This document shows, in pieces, positions 1-8,876 of a DNA stretch of 55,364 nucleotides. Below the pieces are notes generated by a model. It did no database searches. It was not told the DNA's origin and was given only the letters and a program-made list of their open reading frames with translations. Positions within the stretch are counted from its first letter, which is position 1; each line of letters starts with the position of its first letter. Both the position numbers and the translations under genes were made by a program. The stretch is from CAZJAH01 sp964544155 (GTDB taxonomy: Bacteria; Bacteroidota; Ignavibacteria; Kapaibacteriales; UBA2268), in contig CAZJAH010000020.1 of the NCBI GenBank assembly GCA_964544155.1, positions 1-55,364 of the forward strand, given 5' to 3'.

Positions 1-73
1 CAAAAACTTTTCTTTTTATTTGATGCTAAAATCATTTAAGTTTGAAACTGGTTAATAAGCAAAAAATTGATTG

Positions 74-79
74 TATAAT
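74..79 (+). promoter_or_regulatory. Possible -10 box upstream of pfkA
   Basis: A TATAAT hexamer lies 17 bases before the pfkA start, in AT-rich DNA. No good -35 box is visible at the usual spacing. The short distance to the ATG would leave almost no leader, so the call is weak and rests on the hexamer alone. Confidence 0.25.
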
Positions 80-96
80 ATATTTTTTAGTGGTTT

Positions 97-1068
97 ATGG
101 CGGAAAAAATGCGCAGGATAGCAATCTTTACTTCGGGAGGCGACGCCCCGGGCATGAATGCTCACATACGCGCTGTTGTGCGGACGGCGCTCAGCCGCGG
201 GGTAGAGATCTTTGGCATTATAAATGGCTACAACGGCATGATCGAAGGCGATTTTATCAAACTCGGCAGAAAAGAAACCGCTAATATTATTGCAAGGGGC
301 GGAACTATTCTCAAAACCAGCAGATCTAAGGATTTCATGAATCCGGGCGGAAGGGCAGTCGCTGCTGAACGCATTAAAGAAGCCGGTATAGAAGGAATGA
401 TTGCCTGCGGAGGCGACGGTACATTCCATGGTGCTCATGCCCTTTGGGAAGAACATGGCATTCCTATCGTAGGCACGCCGGGAACAATTGACAACGACCT
501 TTTCGGTACATATTACACCATAGGTTATGATACAGCAATAAATACCGCCGCTATGGCCATCGACCGCATTCGCGATACAGCGGATTCTCACGGCAGGGTG
601 TTCCTCATCGAGGTTATGGGCCGCCACGCCGGATTTATTGCAATGGATGTGGGCATATCATGCGGAGCAGAGTTTATCGCCATCCCTGAAACTGTTACCA
701 ACCTTGATATTCTCTACCAGAGAATACTAAAGCAGGGAAAACAGCGCAGGACTATAGTTATTGTCGGAGAAGGCGATGAAGTAGGAGGAGCAACAGTTAT
801 TGCCGAACTGCTCAAAAATAAATATGACATTGATCCTAAAGTAACAATTCTCGGGCATATACAAAGGGGCGGCAGCCCTACTGTCAGAGACAGAGTTCTC
901 GCCAGCCACCTGGGAGTTGCTGCCGTTGATGCCCTGCTCGAAGGAAAAACCGATGTGATGATTGGCAGGGTTCATCATAAAATCCAGTTTACTCCGTTGG
1001 TAGAAACATGGACAAACCAAAAGCTGTTGTGGAATTATACCATGGAATTAGCCGACATGCTTTCGTAG
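97..1068 (+). CDS. pfkA: ATP-dependent 6-phosphofructokinase
   Basis: This 323-residue protein should phosphorylate fructose 6-phosphate to fructose 1,6-bisphosphate in cytoplasmic glycolysis. It has the family's usual length. Visible motifs are TSGGDAPGMNAHIRA at the N-terminus (ATP site), GGDGT near residue 108, PGTIDND near residue 128 with the catalytic aspartates, MGRHAGFIA near residue 171, and HIQRGGSPTVRDR near residue 252. The Gly before TIDND is typical of ATP-dependent enzymes; pyrophosphate-dependent relatives usually carry Lys there. The start is uncertain by four codons: ATG at 109 gives MRRIAIFTSGGD, closer to the usual family N-terminus. nadK follows 15 bases downstream on the same strand. 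A second, unrelated PFK (pfkB type) lies at 37.5 kb. Confidence 0.95.
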   Translation: MAEKMRRIAIFTSGGDAPGMNAHIRAVVRTALSRGVEIFGIINGYNGMIEGDFIKLGRKETANIIARGGTILKTSRSKDFMNPGGRAVAAERIKEAGIEGMIACGGDGTFHGAHALWEEHGIPIVGTPGTIDNDLFGTYYTIGYDTAINTAAMAIDRIRDTADSHGRVFLIEVMGRHAGFIAMDVGISCGAEFIAIPETVTNLDILYQRILKQGKQRRTIVIVGEGDEVGGATVIAELLKNKYDIDPKVTILGHIQRGGSPTVRDRVLASHLGVAAVDALLEGKTDVMIGRVHHKIQFTPLVETWTNQKLLWNYTMELADMLS

Positions 1069-1083
1069 CCCGGCAGAATTATT

Positions 1084-1980
1084 ATGAAAAATATCGCTCT
1101 CTTTGAAAATCTCGGCAAACCTGAAGCCATCAAATGGGCGGAGTATTCCGCGAAAAAACTGATACTGCTCGATGCTAAACTATGCGCCGAATCCTCTCTC
1201 ATAAATAAAATGGATACCGAAATTGCCGAAAATATAAGGCCCTTGGAAATTGAAGAATTTGAAAAGTTCGCCGATGTGTTAATATCATTTGGCGGAGACG
1301 GTACAATGCTGCATGCCTCCAGGCTTATGCTTCACACCAATATTCCCATTATGGGGGTGAACGTTGGCAAGCTGGGTTTCTTAGCTGAATTTTCGGTAAC
1401 TGAACTTGACGCCTCTCTAAAAAGACTCCTTGAGGGTGATTACAGGATTGTTGACCGCACAGTCCTCGAAACAGAACTACAGGGCGAGAAGATATATGCA
1501 CTAAATGATTTCGTTATCGAGAAAAAACTGACCTCAAGAATGCTTACCATTGAGGCTTACGCCAACGATCATTATATAGGTGAATACCGCTCAGACGGGC
1601 TTATTATTACAACTCCTACAGGCTCATCGGCTTATTCGCTATCCTGCGGCGGGCCTATAATCGCGCCTACAACTGAAGTAGTCTGCCTGACCCCCATTTC
1701 GCCTCACACGCTTACTCTCAGGCCGTTAGTTATTCCGGATTCGAGCGAGATCACCATTACGGCATATTCACCAAACGGTATCGCGAGCCTTGTTGGCGAT
1801 GGTCAGGTTGAACGCACAATTAAAAATGATGAGAGCGTCACATTCAGGAGATCTGAATCCCGGGTAAAGCTTATTAAACCCAGCGGCAGTTCTTACTTTA
1901 ATGTTTTAAGAAATAAAATGCTCTGGGGTGCACATACTATTGATAAAGAAATGTTAAAAAAAGAACTAAATAACGACTAA
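1084..1980 (+). CDS. nadK: NAD kinase
   Basis: This 298-residue cytoplasmic enzyme should phosphorylate NAD to NADP. The hallmark GGDGT motif follows VLISF near residue 70. Next come MGVNVGKLGFLAEF, the asparagine/acid motif as ALNDFVIEK, and the substrate-site block SDGLIITTPTGSSAYSLSCG. Length and motif order fit the bacterial family. It sits between pfkA and lgt, and its TAA is followed immediately by the lgt ATG, so the three genes are probably co-transcribed and nadK-lgt translation may be coupled. Confidence 0.95.
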   Translation: MKNIALFENLGKPEAIKWAEYSAKKLILLDAKLCAESSLINKMDTEIAENIRPLEIEEFEKFADVLISFGGDGTMLHASRLMLHTNIPIMGVNVGKLGFLAEFSVTELDASLKRLLEGDYRIVDRTVLETELQGEKIYALNDFVIEKKLTSRMLTIEAYANDHYIGEYRSDGLIITTPTGSSAYSLSCGGPIIAPTTEVVCLTPISPHTLTLRPLVIPDSSEITITAYSPNGIASLVGDGQVERTIKNDESVTFRRSESRVKLIKPSGSSYFNVLRNKMLWGAHTIDKEMLKKELNND

Positions 1981-2763
1981 ATGCTGCTGGCAGCCATAGA
2001 ATGGAGCGTAGGCCCGGAAATATTCAGCCTCGGGCCTCTGACGATAAGATGGTACGGGCTTCTTTTCGCCCTGTCCTTTATTGCGGGTTACCAGATCATG
2101 GATTATATCTTCCGTATTGAGAAAATGCCTCACAAGGCTCTGGATAAGCTCGCCATGACGCTTGTTATCGGCACGATAATAGGAGCAAGGCTCGGGCATT
2201 GTCTTTTTTACGATCCCGGGTATTATCTGAGCAATCCCATAGAGATTCTCATGATATGGAAAGGCGGGCTGGCAAGCCACGGAGCTGCCATTGGCAATCT
2301 GCTGGCTGTTTGGTTTTTTACTCAAAGCCGGAAAGATATATCTTACATGTGGGTGATGGACCGCACCGTTATAGTAGTGGCATTGGCGGCTTTTTTCATA
2401 AGGATGGGTAATTTTTTCAATTCGGAAATACTGGGCGTACCCGCGGATGTCCCCTGGGCGGTGATTTTCACACGCGTAGATGATACCCCCCGCCATCCGG
2501 CGCAGCTTTATGAAGCCTTTACTTATCTGCTGATATTCGCTTATCTGATTATATATTATTTAAAAAGAAAGTCAGGCCTAATGCAAGGAAAATTGTTCGG
2601 GTTATTCCTGACTCTGGTATTCACAGCAAGATTTATTATTGAATTCGTTAAGGAAAGGCAGGTGGATTTCGAGTTAGGACTTCCTTTAGATATGGGCCAG
2701 CTTCTGAGCATCCCTTTTATCCTGATCGGCCTTTACTTTTTATTTGTTTATAAAAAGAAATAA
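1981..2763 (+). CDS. lgt: Prolipoprotein diacylglyceryl transferase
   Basis: This 260-residue polytopic inner-membrane enzyme should transfer diacylglycerol from phosphatidylglycerol to the lipobox cysteine of prolipoproteins. Visible family blocks are LTIRWYGLLFALSFIAGY at the N-terminus, GARLGHCLFYDPGYYL, the glycine-histidine segment GGLASHGAAIG, RMGNFFNSEILG, and HPAQLYEAF. Several strongly hydrophobic segments fit about seven membrane spans. Its substrates include the many lipobox proteins in this window. The start abuts the nadK stop with no gap. It converges on the reverse gene coaX, 28 bases away, with no clear terminator between them. Confidence 0.95.
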   Translation: MLLAAIEWSVGPEIFSLGPLTIRWYGLLFALSFIAGYQIMDYIFRIEKMPHKALDKLAMTLVIGTIIGARLGHCLFYDPGYYLSNPIEILMIWKGGLASHGAAIGNLLAVWFFTQSRKDISYMWVMDRTVIVVALAAFFIRMGNFFNSEILGVPADVPWAVIFTRVDDTPRHPAQLYEAFTYLLIFAYLIIYYLKRKSGLMQGKLFGLFLTLVFTARFIIEFVKERQVDFELGLPLDMGQLLSIPFILIGLYFLFVYKKK

Positions 2764-2791
2764 TCCTTTGATCCTTTTAAAAGCTCTAAGG

Positions 2792-3556
2792 TCAGTCATC
2801 CTCAAGTTCCCTCATTAGCCTTAGTATTCCTTTAAGAACGAGCTGCTTATCCAGTATAAGCTCCCGATCCCAATCTTTCAATCCTTCATAGATGAGGTCA
2901 GAATATCCGCCGGTCAGTAAAATCGCGGGATCATCATAAAGAAATTCTTCCCTGATTATCCTTTCGCAAGTTTCACGTATACCGCCCGCGACAGAAAGCA
3001 GCATACCGTTATTAAGCGCCTTAGTTGTATTATTTCCGCAGGTATGATCTATTGTGCTGAATTCCACTTCGTAGAGCTGTTCAGTTCCTTTTGCAAGGGA
3101 ATAATTCTGTGTGTAAAGGCCTGCAAAAATTACTCCGCCAATAACTATATTGCCTTTAGCCAGCGCGTTTACCGTTACGGCTGTACCGCAATCGGCTGTT
3201 ATCAAAGGCGGGTTGCAATAATCAAGGCCGGCTATCATCGATAGCAGCCGGTCACTGCCAATTCCTTTGATATTATCAAAGTTGATTATTCTTTGATTAT
3301 AAAGTTCACGGTTTATATCTACTATATTATTCACGCAAAGATCTTCGAGTATTTCTTTGATCTGTAAGTAAACATTTTCTTTAACATAAGATACACCCGC
3401 AGCCCTGATGCTTTTCTTATCCAGAAAAGTTTCTATGGCCATTATCCAGTTCGTACTGTAATCAAGATATAAATACTCGTTACCATACAGCATCTTGGTG
3501 CCTGAATTGCCAATATCGATGGCCAGAGTATCTCTGTGGTTGTCATTTAATTTCAT
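2792..3556 (-). CDS. coaX: Type III pantothenate kinase
   Basis: This 254-residue cytoplasmic enzyme should phosphorylate pantothenate, the first step of coenzyme A synthesis. It shows the ASKHA-fold phosphate loop DIGNSGTKMLYG at residues 14-25, GIGSDRLLSMIAG near residue 96, ITADCGTAVTVNAL near residue 119, and a GGVIFAGL block, in the order typical of CoaX. It is the last gene of a reverse set. Its start overlaps the end of birA by 14 bases, a common adjacency for these two genes. Confidence 0.92.
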   Translation of the reverse strand: MKLNDNHRDTLAIDIGNSGTKMLYGNEYLYLDYSTNWIMAIETFLDKKSIRAAGVSYVKENVYLQIKEILEDLCVNNIVDINRELYNQRIINFDNIKGIGSDRLLSMIAGLDYCNPPLITADCGTAVTVNALAKGNIVIGGVIFAGLYTQNYSLAKGTEQLYEVEFSTIDHTCGNNTTKALNNGMLLSVAGGIRETCERIIREEFLYDDPAILLTGGYSDLIYEGLKDWDRELILDKQLVLKGILRLMRELEDD

Positions 3557-4283
3557 ATCTTATGCTGTCGCCGTTATCTATAAATATTCTTTCATTAGTT
3601 ACAATCCCGGATAGTTCCAGCCTTCCGTCTGAAAGGATGCCTTCCGCTATCCATCTGCCGGGTTTATCAACTACATTTACTTCCCTGCCCTGTATATTCA
3701 GTTCATTTTGCCATAGTTCCACAATCTCTTCGGGAGGCTGATAAATCATACTCACAAACTCATTTAAAACACTATGGATGACAGTCTTGTTATCAATATT
3801 AAAACCTAAAAGTGATAAAGATGTAGCCTTTGTCAAAATATCTTCCGGAAATTTACTCTGCTTATTGTTAATTCCGATACCAACTACCGTATGGATGCAA
3901 TTACCTGCCCTGTAGGCGTTTTCAACCAGCACACCACAGATTTTTTTGGCAATACCTTTGTCGATAGCGAAAACATCATTTGGATATTTCAGCCTGAAAC
4001 CTTCATATCCGCTTAGCTCTCTTAAAGCTTTAATAGCCGCCAGGCATCCTTTTCCCTGAAAAGAAGCAATTTCTTCATAAGCAGGCTCATCATGATGCTT
4101 AATCCCAAAGGACATTAGTGCATTTTCGCCCGGATCTCCAAACCATTGCTTATTATTCCTTCCTCTGCCCTTTTCCTGATTCTCAGCGCTGACAAGCACA
4201 ATTTCATCGCCGTTATCAAGTAGTCTTTTGGCCTCGGCATTTGTCGAGTCAGTTTTTTCTAAATGAAAATGCTTCAGATTCAT
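3543..4283 (-). CDS. birA: Biotin--[acetyl-CoA-carboxylase] ligase
   Basis: This 246-residue protein should activate biotin with ATP and attach it to the lysine of the biotin carrier protein. Motifs are TDSTNAEAKRLL, the biotinyl-AMP loop as EKGRGRNNKQW (GRGR core), LKYPNDVF, KKICGVLVE and VVGIGINN. It lacks the N-terminal winged-helix domain of E. coli BirA, so it is probably a ligase without repressor function. It overlaps the upstream lipoprotein gene by four bases (ATGA) and coaX by 14 bases, so translation of all three is probably coupled. Confidence 0.93.
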   Translation of the reverse strand: MNLKHFHLEKTDSTNAEAKRLLDNGDEIVLVSAENQEKGRGRNNKQWFGDPGENALMSFGIKHHDEPAYEEIASFQGKGCLAAIKALRELSGYEGFRLKYPNDVFAIDKGIAKKICGVLVENAYRAGNCIHTVVGIGINNKQSKFPEDILTKATSLSLLGFNIDNKTVIHSVLNEFVSMIYQPPEEIVELWQNELNIQGREVNVVDKPGRWIAEGILSDGRLELSGIVTNERIFIDNGDSIRYEIK

Positions 4284-4912
4284 TTTCTGCTTTCCTTTAC
4301 GGCCTTTTGTATATCAGCCATCATACCGTCGGCAGCGAACGAAAAAGCTTTACTGAACGCTCCGGGTATGCTCACTGCTTCATTATTTCTTCTGTCAATT
4401 TTGTGTGTATATACTTTACTTAGCAGAATGGATTTATCAGTACTCATGGGATCACGTTCTATCAACAGGACTTTTATGCTGATAGTCACATAATTATCGC
4501 CCTGCTTATTTCCTTCGCTATTGACAGCTGCCATTTCGAGCACCTGCCCCTCAAGTACATAATCAGGTATCATCAGTGTAGTGGGCTTTAATATACCGCC
4601 TTTGAAAGCCTTAATCTCGCTGAATCTTTGAACGAAAAAGTCAGTTACCATTTCTGCCGGCGATGTGATCCATCTGTGATAGTAATAGCGCTCAACCCTT
4701 GTGTCGTTCCATTTAGCCAGCAAAAGGCTTGTATTGTATTCCGAGCTCACCGAAAAAGGGCGGATCTGCAAAGTTCCATCAAGTTCCTGTATATCTTTTA
4801 TAGAATATGGCGCCTGGGTAAGCTTGTAATAGTCAATTTCAGGGTATTCGCTCCTGAAATCTATGCATCCTGATATTAAAACCGTCAGTAATAAAAAATA
4901 AATTCTTTTCAT
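4280..4912 (-). CDS. PqiC-like ABC transport auxiliary lipoprotein
   Basis: This 210-residue predicted lipoprotein has a short signal peptide ending in LLTVLISGC, with the lipobox cysteine at residue 16. The segments EIDYYKLTQAPY, GTLQIRPFSVSSEYNTSLL and a following block with RVERYYYHRWITSPAEMV resemble the ABC-transport auxiliary (PqiC/DUF330) family, whose members work with MCE-type lipid transporters in the periplasm. No MCE, permease or ATPase gene is adjacent. Instead it heads a birA-coaX unit with a four-base overlap. Family membership is judged by eye from these motifs; its transporter partner is unknown. Confidence 0.65.
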   Translation of the reverse strand: MKRIYFLLLTVLISGCIDFRSEYPEIDYYKLTQAPYSIKDIQELDGTLQIRPFSVSSEYNTSLLLAKWNDTRVERYYYHRWITSPAEMVTDFFVQRFSEIKAFKGGILKPTTLMIPDYVLEGQVLEMAAVNSEGNKQGDNYVTISIKVLLIERDPMSTDKSILLSKVYTHKIDRRNNEAVSIPGAFSKAFSFAADGMMADIQKAVKESRK

Positions 4913-5035
4913 TTTACGTATTCTGAATGTTACTAACTAAAAGTTTTAAATTATAAAATAAAAAGTTCATTTTCAATTAATTAATAAGCTCTATATTCTT
5001 TTTGTGATAAAATTGAGATAAAAGGTAAGAAAAAT

Positions 5036-5626
5036 TTGAATTTCTGGGATAACAGGTATTCTTCTGATGAATATGCCTACGGAATAACAGCCAATGAATA
5101 TTTCAGGCGCCGGATAAGCAAAATGCGCCCGGGGAAACTGCTGCTTCCTGCTGAAGGCGAAGGGCGCAACGCGGTATACGCCGCTGCTGAAGGCTGGGAG
5201 GTCACGGCGTTTGATCAAAGTATAAAAGCGCGTGAAAAAGCCCTGGCTCTTGCAAGTCAAAAAAACGTCAGGATTAATTATTTAAGTGCAGGCTTTGATG
5301 ATATAGTTCTTCCTGAAGAGCATTTTGATTGTGTTGCGTTGATCTTCGCGCATATGCCTGAAGAAAAAAGGCCTGTGTGGCATTTAAAAATTTCCCGTTT
5401 CTTAAAGAAAAACGGTATTTTAATACTGGAAGCTTTTTCAAAAGCACAGTTAAATTATCATAGCGGCGGGCCAAAAGAACCTGATCTGCTTTTCAGCAAA
5501 AAAAGTATATTGGCCGATTTCAGCTCTTTCGCGGCTATAACAGCCGAAGAGCATATTACGGAACTAAGCGAGGGAAAGTACCACAAAGGAAAGGCATCGC
5601 TTATCAGGGCTTCCGGCATTAAATGA
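5036..5626 (+). CDS. SAM-dependent methyltransferase, class I
   Basis: This 196-residue cytoplasmic protein begins with FWDNRYSSDEYAYGITANEY, typical of small TehB/thiopurine-type methyltransferases. The glycine-rich SAM loop appears as LLLPAEGEGRNAVYAA near residue 36, and the acidic residue after strand 2 appears in VTAFDQS. The substrate is unknown; tellurite or a thiol/xenobiotic is possible only by analogy. The start is a TTG at 5036, chosen because it gives the family's usual N-terminus and is preceded by a purine-rich AAGGTAAG. It diverges from the PqiC-like gene and precedes lpxH by 59 bases. Confidence 0.8.
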   Translation: MNFWDNRYSSDEYAYGITANEYFRRRISKMRPGKLLLPAEGEGRNAVYAAAEGWEVTAFDQSIKAREKALALASQKNVRINYLSAGFDDIVLPEEHFDCVALIFAHMPEEKRPVWHLKISRFLKKNGILILEAFSKAQLNYHSGGPKEPDLLFSKKSILADFSSFAAITAEEHITELSEGKYHKGKASLIRASGIK

Positions 5627-5685
5627 TTTGAATGTTAATCAGAACGGAGTATTTGGATGTTATTCAGGATGATCGGATCATATAA

Positions 5686-6426
5686 ATGAAGGTAGTTTTT
5701 ATTTCAGACCTGCACCTGGGATTGCAGGAAAGGCCCGAAGATATTAAGCGGGAAGACTTCTTTTTGCGGTTTTTAAGCAGAATAAAGGGGCCTGATTACA
5801 CTCTGGTTATCAACGGCGACCTTTTCGACTATTGGTTTGAATACAAAACAGTCATTCCGAGGCCATTTTACAGAAGCCTGGCCGCTTTAAGGGAAACCGT
5901 GCTTTCCGGAACTAAAATTGAATACATAATGGGAAATCATGATTTCGGCCATAAAGATTTTTTTTCGGAAGAAATTGGGATCGATGTTCAAAAACATGAT
6001 ATAAGCAGAGAATATTTCGGAAAGAAGTTCTACATATCTCACGGTGACGGCAAGGCATATAATGACACCGGCTATAAAATTTTAAAAAAAATACTCCGCG
6101 CGCGCTGCTCCAACATTTTGTTCCGCTTGCTGCATCCTGACTTAGGTATTGCCATGGCTTCAGGCAGTTCGCAGACAAGCCGGCATTACTCTGATAAAAA
6201 GGATTTCGGCGAAAAGGATGGGATGAAAGATTTCGCCAAAAACAAAATCGATTATGAGGGCTATGATTACGTCATTATGGGCCACAGTCATAAAGCTGAA
6301 AAGGTAAGAATTAATCAGGGCTTCTACATAAACCTCGGCGAATGGATAAATAATCCCACTCTGGCTGTTTTTGAAGGAGATGAAGTGAATATAATTAGTG
6401 TTAATGAATTTATTAAAAACCAGTAA
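5686..6426 (+). CDS. lpxH: UDP-2,3-diacylglucosamine diphosphatase
   Basis: This 246-residue calcineurin-like phosphoesterase should split UDP-2,3-diacylglucosamine to lipid X and UMP in lipid A synthesis at the inner membrane. Metal-binding motifs are in order: ISDLHLG (residues 6-12), NGDLFDYWFE near residue 43, MGNHDF near residue 84, YISHGDGKAYND near residue 112, and GHSHKAE near residue 203. The DYWFE context is specific for LpxH-like proteins within the superfamily. It implies a lipid A outer membrane. The methyltransferase gene lies upstream on the same strand. Confidence 0.88.
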   Translation: MKVVFISDLHLGLQERPEDIKREDFFLRFLSRIKGPDYTLVINGDLFDYWFEYKTVIPRPFYRSLAALRETVLSGTKIEYIMGNHDFGHKDFFSEEIGIDVQKHDISREYFGKKFYISHGDGKAYNDTGYKILKKILRARCSNILFRLLHPDLGIAMASGSSQTSRHYSDKKDFGEKDGMKDFAKNKIDYEGYDYVIMGHSHKAEKVRINQGFYINLGEWINNPTLAVFEGDEVNIISVNEFIKNQ

Positions 6427-6454
6427 TCAACAAACTAAGGTTTTAAATTATTTA

Positions 6455-6492
6455 AAGCCGCAAAGAGCTAGCAAAATTTCTCCCGGCGGCTT
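6455..6492. terminator. Weak inverted repeat between lpxH and ispD
   Basis: AAGCCGC at 6455-6461 pairs with GCGGCTT at 6486-6492 across a 24-base loop between two converging genes. AT-rich DNA flanks both sides. The loop is long for an intrinsic terminator and there is no clean T tract, so this is a weak bidirectional candidate only. Confidence 0.25.
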
Positions 6493-6539
6493 ATTTAAAT
6501 AGTCATTCTGCCATTTTAATCTTTCAGAGTGAATTATTT

Positions 6540-7235
6540 CTACTCAGCTATGGCATTGCCGATTATAAGTTCGGCAAGACGGAGATCCAATGGATCGGTA
6601 ATCTTAATATTAGCAGGATCGCCTTCTACAGCTTGTATCTTATACCCGATAAACTCAACCAAAGAGGCGTCGTCGGTGCCGGTATATCCGGACTGCTTTG
6701 CAGAATTATAAGCACTTTGCAGTATATCAGTCCAGAAGCCCTGTGGAGTTTGTACTGCCACGGTTTTATTTCTGTCGTAAGTACGTACGATACTTCCCCG
6801 TGAGCTAATCTCTTTGATTGTATCCTTTGGCTTTAAAATTGGCACGGCAGCACCGTATTCTTTAGTAGTTTCAATAATCCTGTTTAAAAGTTCTTCACCG
6901 GCAAAAGGCCTAACAGCGTCATGGACCAGTACAATTTCAGAATCCTTGACGGGTTTTGTACTCAGGGCGTTCAATACAGACATCTGCCTTGTTTCGCCGC
7001 CAAAAGTAAGCTCTTTCACTTTTGAAATATTATATTTCTCAAGCAACTTTTTCATATGGCTGTACCAGTCACTATGCACAGATATGACCACCGTTTCAAT
7101 GGCATCTATCTTTTCAAAAGACTGAATTGTCCTTATTATTATGGGTATTCCGCCCAATTCAACAAACTGTTTGGGTAAATCTCCGCCAAAACGTTCTCCG
7201 CTGCCTCCAGCCGGTACAATAACACTGCATTTCAT
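6540..7235 (-). CDS. ispD: 2-C-methyl-D-erythritol 4-phosphate cytidylyltransferase
   Basis: This 231-residue cytoplasmic enzyme should join CTP and MEP to form CDP-ME in the non-mevalonate isoprenoid pathway. It shows the nucleotide-binding start VIVPAGGSGERFGGDLPKQF, the VLVHDAVRPF block near residue 100, TDDASLVEF near residue 188, and the C-terminal NIKITDPLDL. Length is normal. It lies 22 bases downstream of the GWxTD gene on the same strand, so they may share a transcript. No ispF is adjacent. Confidence 0.93.
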   Translation of the reverse strand: MKCSVIVPAGGSGERFGGDLPKQFVELGGIPIIIRTIQSFEKIDAIETVVISVHSDWYSHMKKLLEKYNISKVKELTFGGETRQMSVLNALSTKPVKDSEIVLVHDAVRPFAGEELLNRIIETTKEYGAAVPILKPKDTIKEISSRGSIVRTYDRNKTVAVQTPQGFWTDILQSAYNSAKQSGYTGTDDASLVEFIGYKIQAVEGDPANIKITDPLDLRLAELIIGNAIAE

Positions 7236-7257
7236 TTAACTAATCCCGTTTAAATAA

Positions 7258-8580
7258 TTATCTGTCATATTCATATTTCTCAGTCACAGTAAACGGCCTT
7301 ATCAGCCTGAAATTTCCGAATCCGGAAGAATCTTCGAAAACAAATTCCCTGTTATTGAGATATATCCATTTTTCATAAATTTTTTGTGTGCCGTAGCCCT
7401 GGTACCGCTCAATATTATGGGGCGTGCCGTATATAACATAAACCATCCCCTTATCAGTCCGCCATCCTTCCGTGTAGGATGTAAAGTTTTTATCAGCTGT
7501 CTCGATCCTTGTATAGTATTCAATAAAGGCTTCATTCCGATCTGTACCGGGCGAGGGATCATGTTCTTTCCAGAAAGATTCAAATCTTTGTTCCATCTGC
7601 TCTTTTGACCCGGCATTTTTAATACTATTGATTTCATCCTTTGTGGCTATATATTCGAGTTGATCTATTGCTTTATCCAGATTCTCTGTAACTCCTGCCA
7701 TAAGAGTCTTTCTAAACTTGATTGAGCGCTCCGCTGCCGCTATAACCCTGTCCGGCGCTCCGTCTTCAGGGGATTCTTTGGGATAAGCGTTCACCCTGAG
7801 GTTGTACCTACCGGCTTTTATCCAGGTATCTGGTAATATTCTCATATAGTGACGGTTCACAGGTTCAGATATATCGTAAGTCTGCTTTTTGCCTTCGGCA
7901 ATTATATTATCAGCTTCATAGATCTCGTAACTAAAGTCCGCTGAATCTACATCCGTAAAATTATATGACTCAAAAAATATAAAAAAACCATCAGCAAGTG
8001 GCTGTATATTATCAGAAATATGCGGTGTAATGATATATCGGCTATTCTTCTGCTCAATCTCGCTGACGAGCATTATCCCGCTAATAGAAAAATTAAAATC
8101 GGTAAAATCAATAACCTTCAATTTCCGGGATCTCTCATATTCTTCTTTGCTTATCTCATCAATCAATAATACATTTAGCTGATATGAACCCTCGGGCAGG
8201 TGAATTCTTGACTGAGCGTAATCATATTCGCCTTTGCCGCCCTGAGCCGAGTAATAGCTGTCCGTTTTTATTATTCTTTCGATCTGCTCTACTTTAACTC
8301 TTTTTCCCGTTGAATCATTAAAGCTAAAAATAAGCTTATATTTAGCTCCATAGTTGCCGTCGTCGGTTTGAATAAAATCCAGAGTTTCATAAGGGACAAG
8401 AGCGTAAACATCGGCTCTGCCTGAAACTTCCTTATCCCCGCTCTGCGCTTTTTCCTCTCCGGTAGCATAAAATATTATGGCGTCAAAATAAAATTTATTA
8501 TCCGAAGTTCCGCCTTCTTCATCGGTTTGAGCCATTGAACTGCTTATTGCCAACAGGAATAAAGTTAAAACAATTCTCAT
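7258..8580 (-). CDS. GWxTD domain exported protein
   Basis: This 440-residue protein ends in a GWxTD domain: GWRTDKGMVYVIYGTP, then a YEKWIYLNNREFVF segment that fits the family. The middle is beta-rich with no recognisable enzyme motif. The N-terminus MRIVLTLFLLAISSSMAQ is a clean signal peptide. A longer frame runs to 8625, but its first 15 residues would bury the signal, so I start at 8580. Function is unknown. The family is common in Ignavibacteria and Calditrichota, which supports my placement of the organism. It sits upstream of ispD. Confidence 0.8.
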   Translation of the reverse strand: MRIVLTLFLLAISSSMAQTDEEGGTSDNKFYFDAIIFYATGEEKAQSGDKEVSGRADVYALVPYETLDFIQTDDGNYGAKYKLIFSFNDSTGKRVKVEQIERIIKTDSYYSAQGGKGEYDYAQSRIHLPEGSYQLNVLLIDEISKEEYERSRKLKVIDFTDFNFSISGIMLVSEIEQKNSRYIITPHISDNIQPLADGFFIFFESYNFTDVDSADFSYEIYEADNIIAEGKKQTYDISEPVNRHYMRILPDTWIKAGRYNLRVNAYPKESPEDGAPDRVIAAAERSIKFRKTLMAGVTENLDKAIDQLEYIATKDEINSIKNAGSKEQMEQRFESFWKEHDPSPGTDRNEAFIEYYTRIETADKNFTSYTEGWRTDKGMVYVIYGTPHNIERYQGYGTQKIYEKWIYLNNREFVFEDSSGFGNFRLIRPFTVTEKYEYDR

Positions 8581-8732
8581 TAAATTTATTTTATATATAA
8601 AAAACTTTGTTAAGAATCGACGCAAAATAAGTCAAAATGTTGAGATATAATAATTAAACGGGCTCCGCAAACTTTTTTAATCTTAAGATTTTTGTTGTAT
8701 TAATTACTTATATTTCATATATTTTCTTATCT

Positions 8733-8738
8733 TATAAT
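8733..8738 (+). promoter_or_regulatory. Possible -10 box before the small ORF and aconitase
   Basis: TATAAT lies 21 bases before the ATG of the 38-codon ORF, in a very AT-rich divergent intergenic region (8581-8759). No convincing -35 box is visible. It could drive the small ORF and aconitase together. The rest of this intergenic stretch holds no gene I can support. Confidence 0.3.
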
Positions 8739-8759
8739 TCAATTTATCAAAGGATAATA

Positions 8760-8876
8760 ATGAATATCCGTGAAATTCTTATCAAGTTGACTTCAAAAGA
8801 ACCTGAAGGGATCCTCCATGAGATGAATATGAAGGCCAGCGGAAGAAAACTCGAAAGAACGAAGTCTTTACGGTAA
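8760..8876 (+). CDS. Possible 38-residue small basic protein
   Basis: A short frame starts at ATG 8760, preceded by a good ribosome-binding site (AAAGGATAATA before the ATG), and ends at TAA 8874-8876. The peptide begins MNIREILIKLTSKEPEGILH and ends with a basic stretch, GRKLERTKSLR. It lies 88 bases upstream of aconitase on the same strand. I do not recognise it. It may be a real small protein, a leader peptide, or the 5' end of a broken gene. Support comes only from the ribosome-binding site and the upstream TATAAT. Confidence 0.35.
   Translation: MNIREILIKLTSKEPEGILHEMNMKASGRKLERTKSLR

Noticed and set aside
52..627. A 191-codon open frame on the reverse strand
   Set aside because: It lies fully opposite pfkA, has no recognisable motif, and its composition mirrors the pfkA codon pattern.
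2762..2791. Terminator between lgt and coaX
   Set aside because: The short gap contains only a self-complementary CTTTTAAAAG and no stem with T tract.
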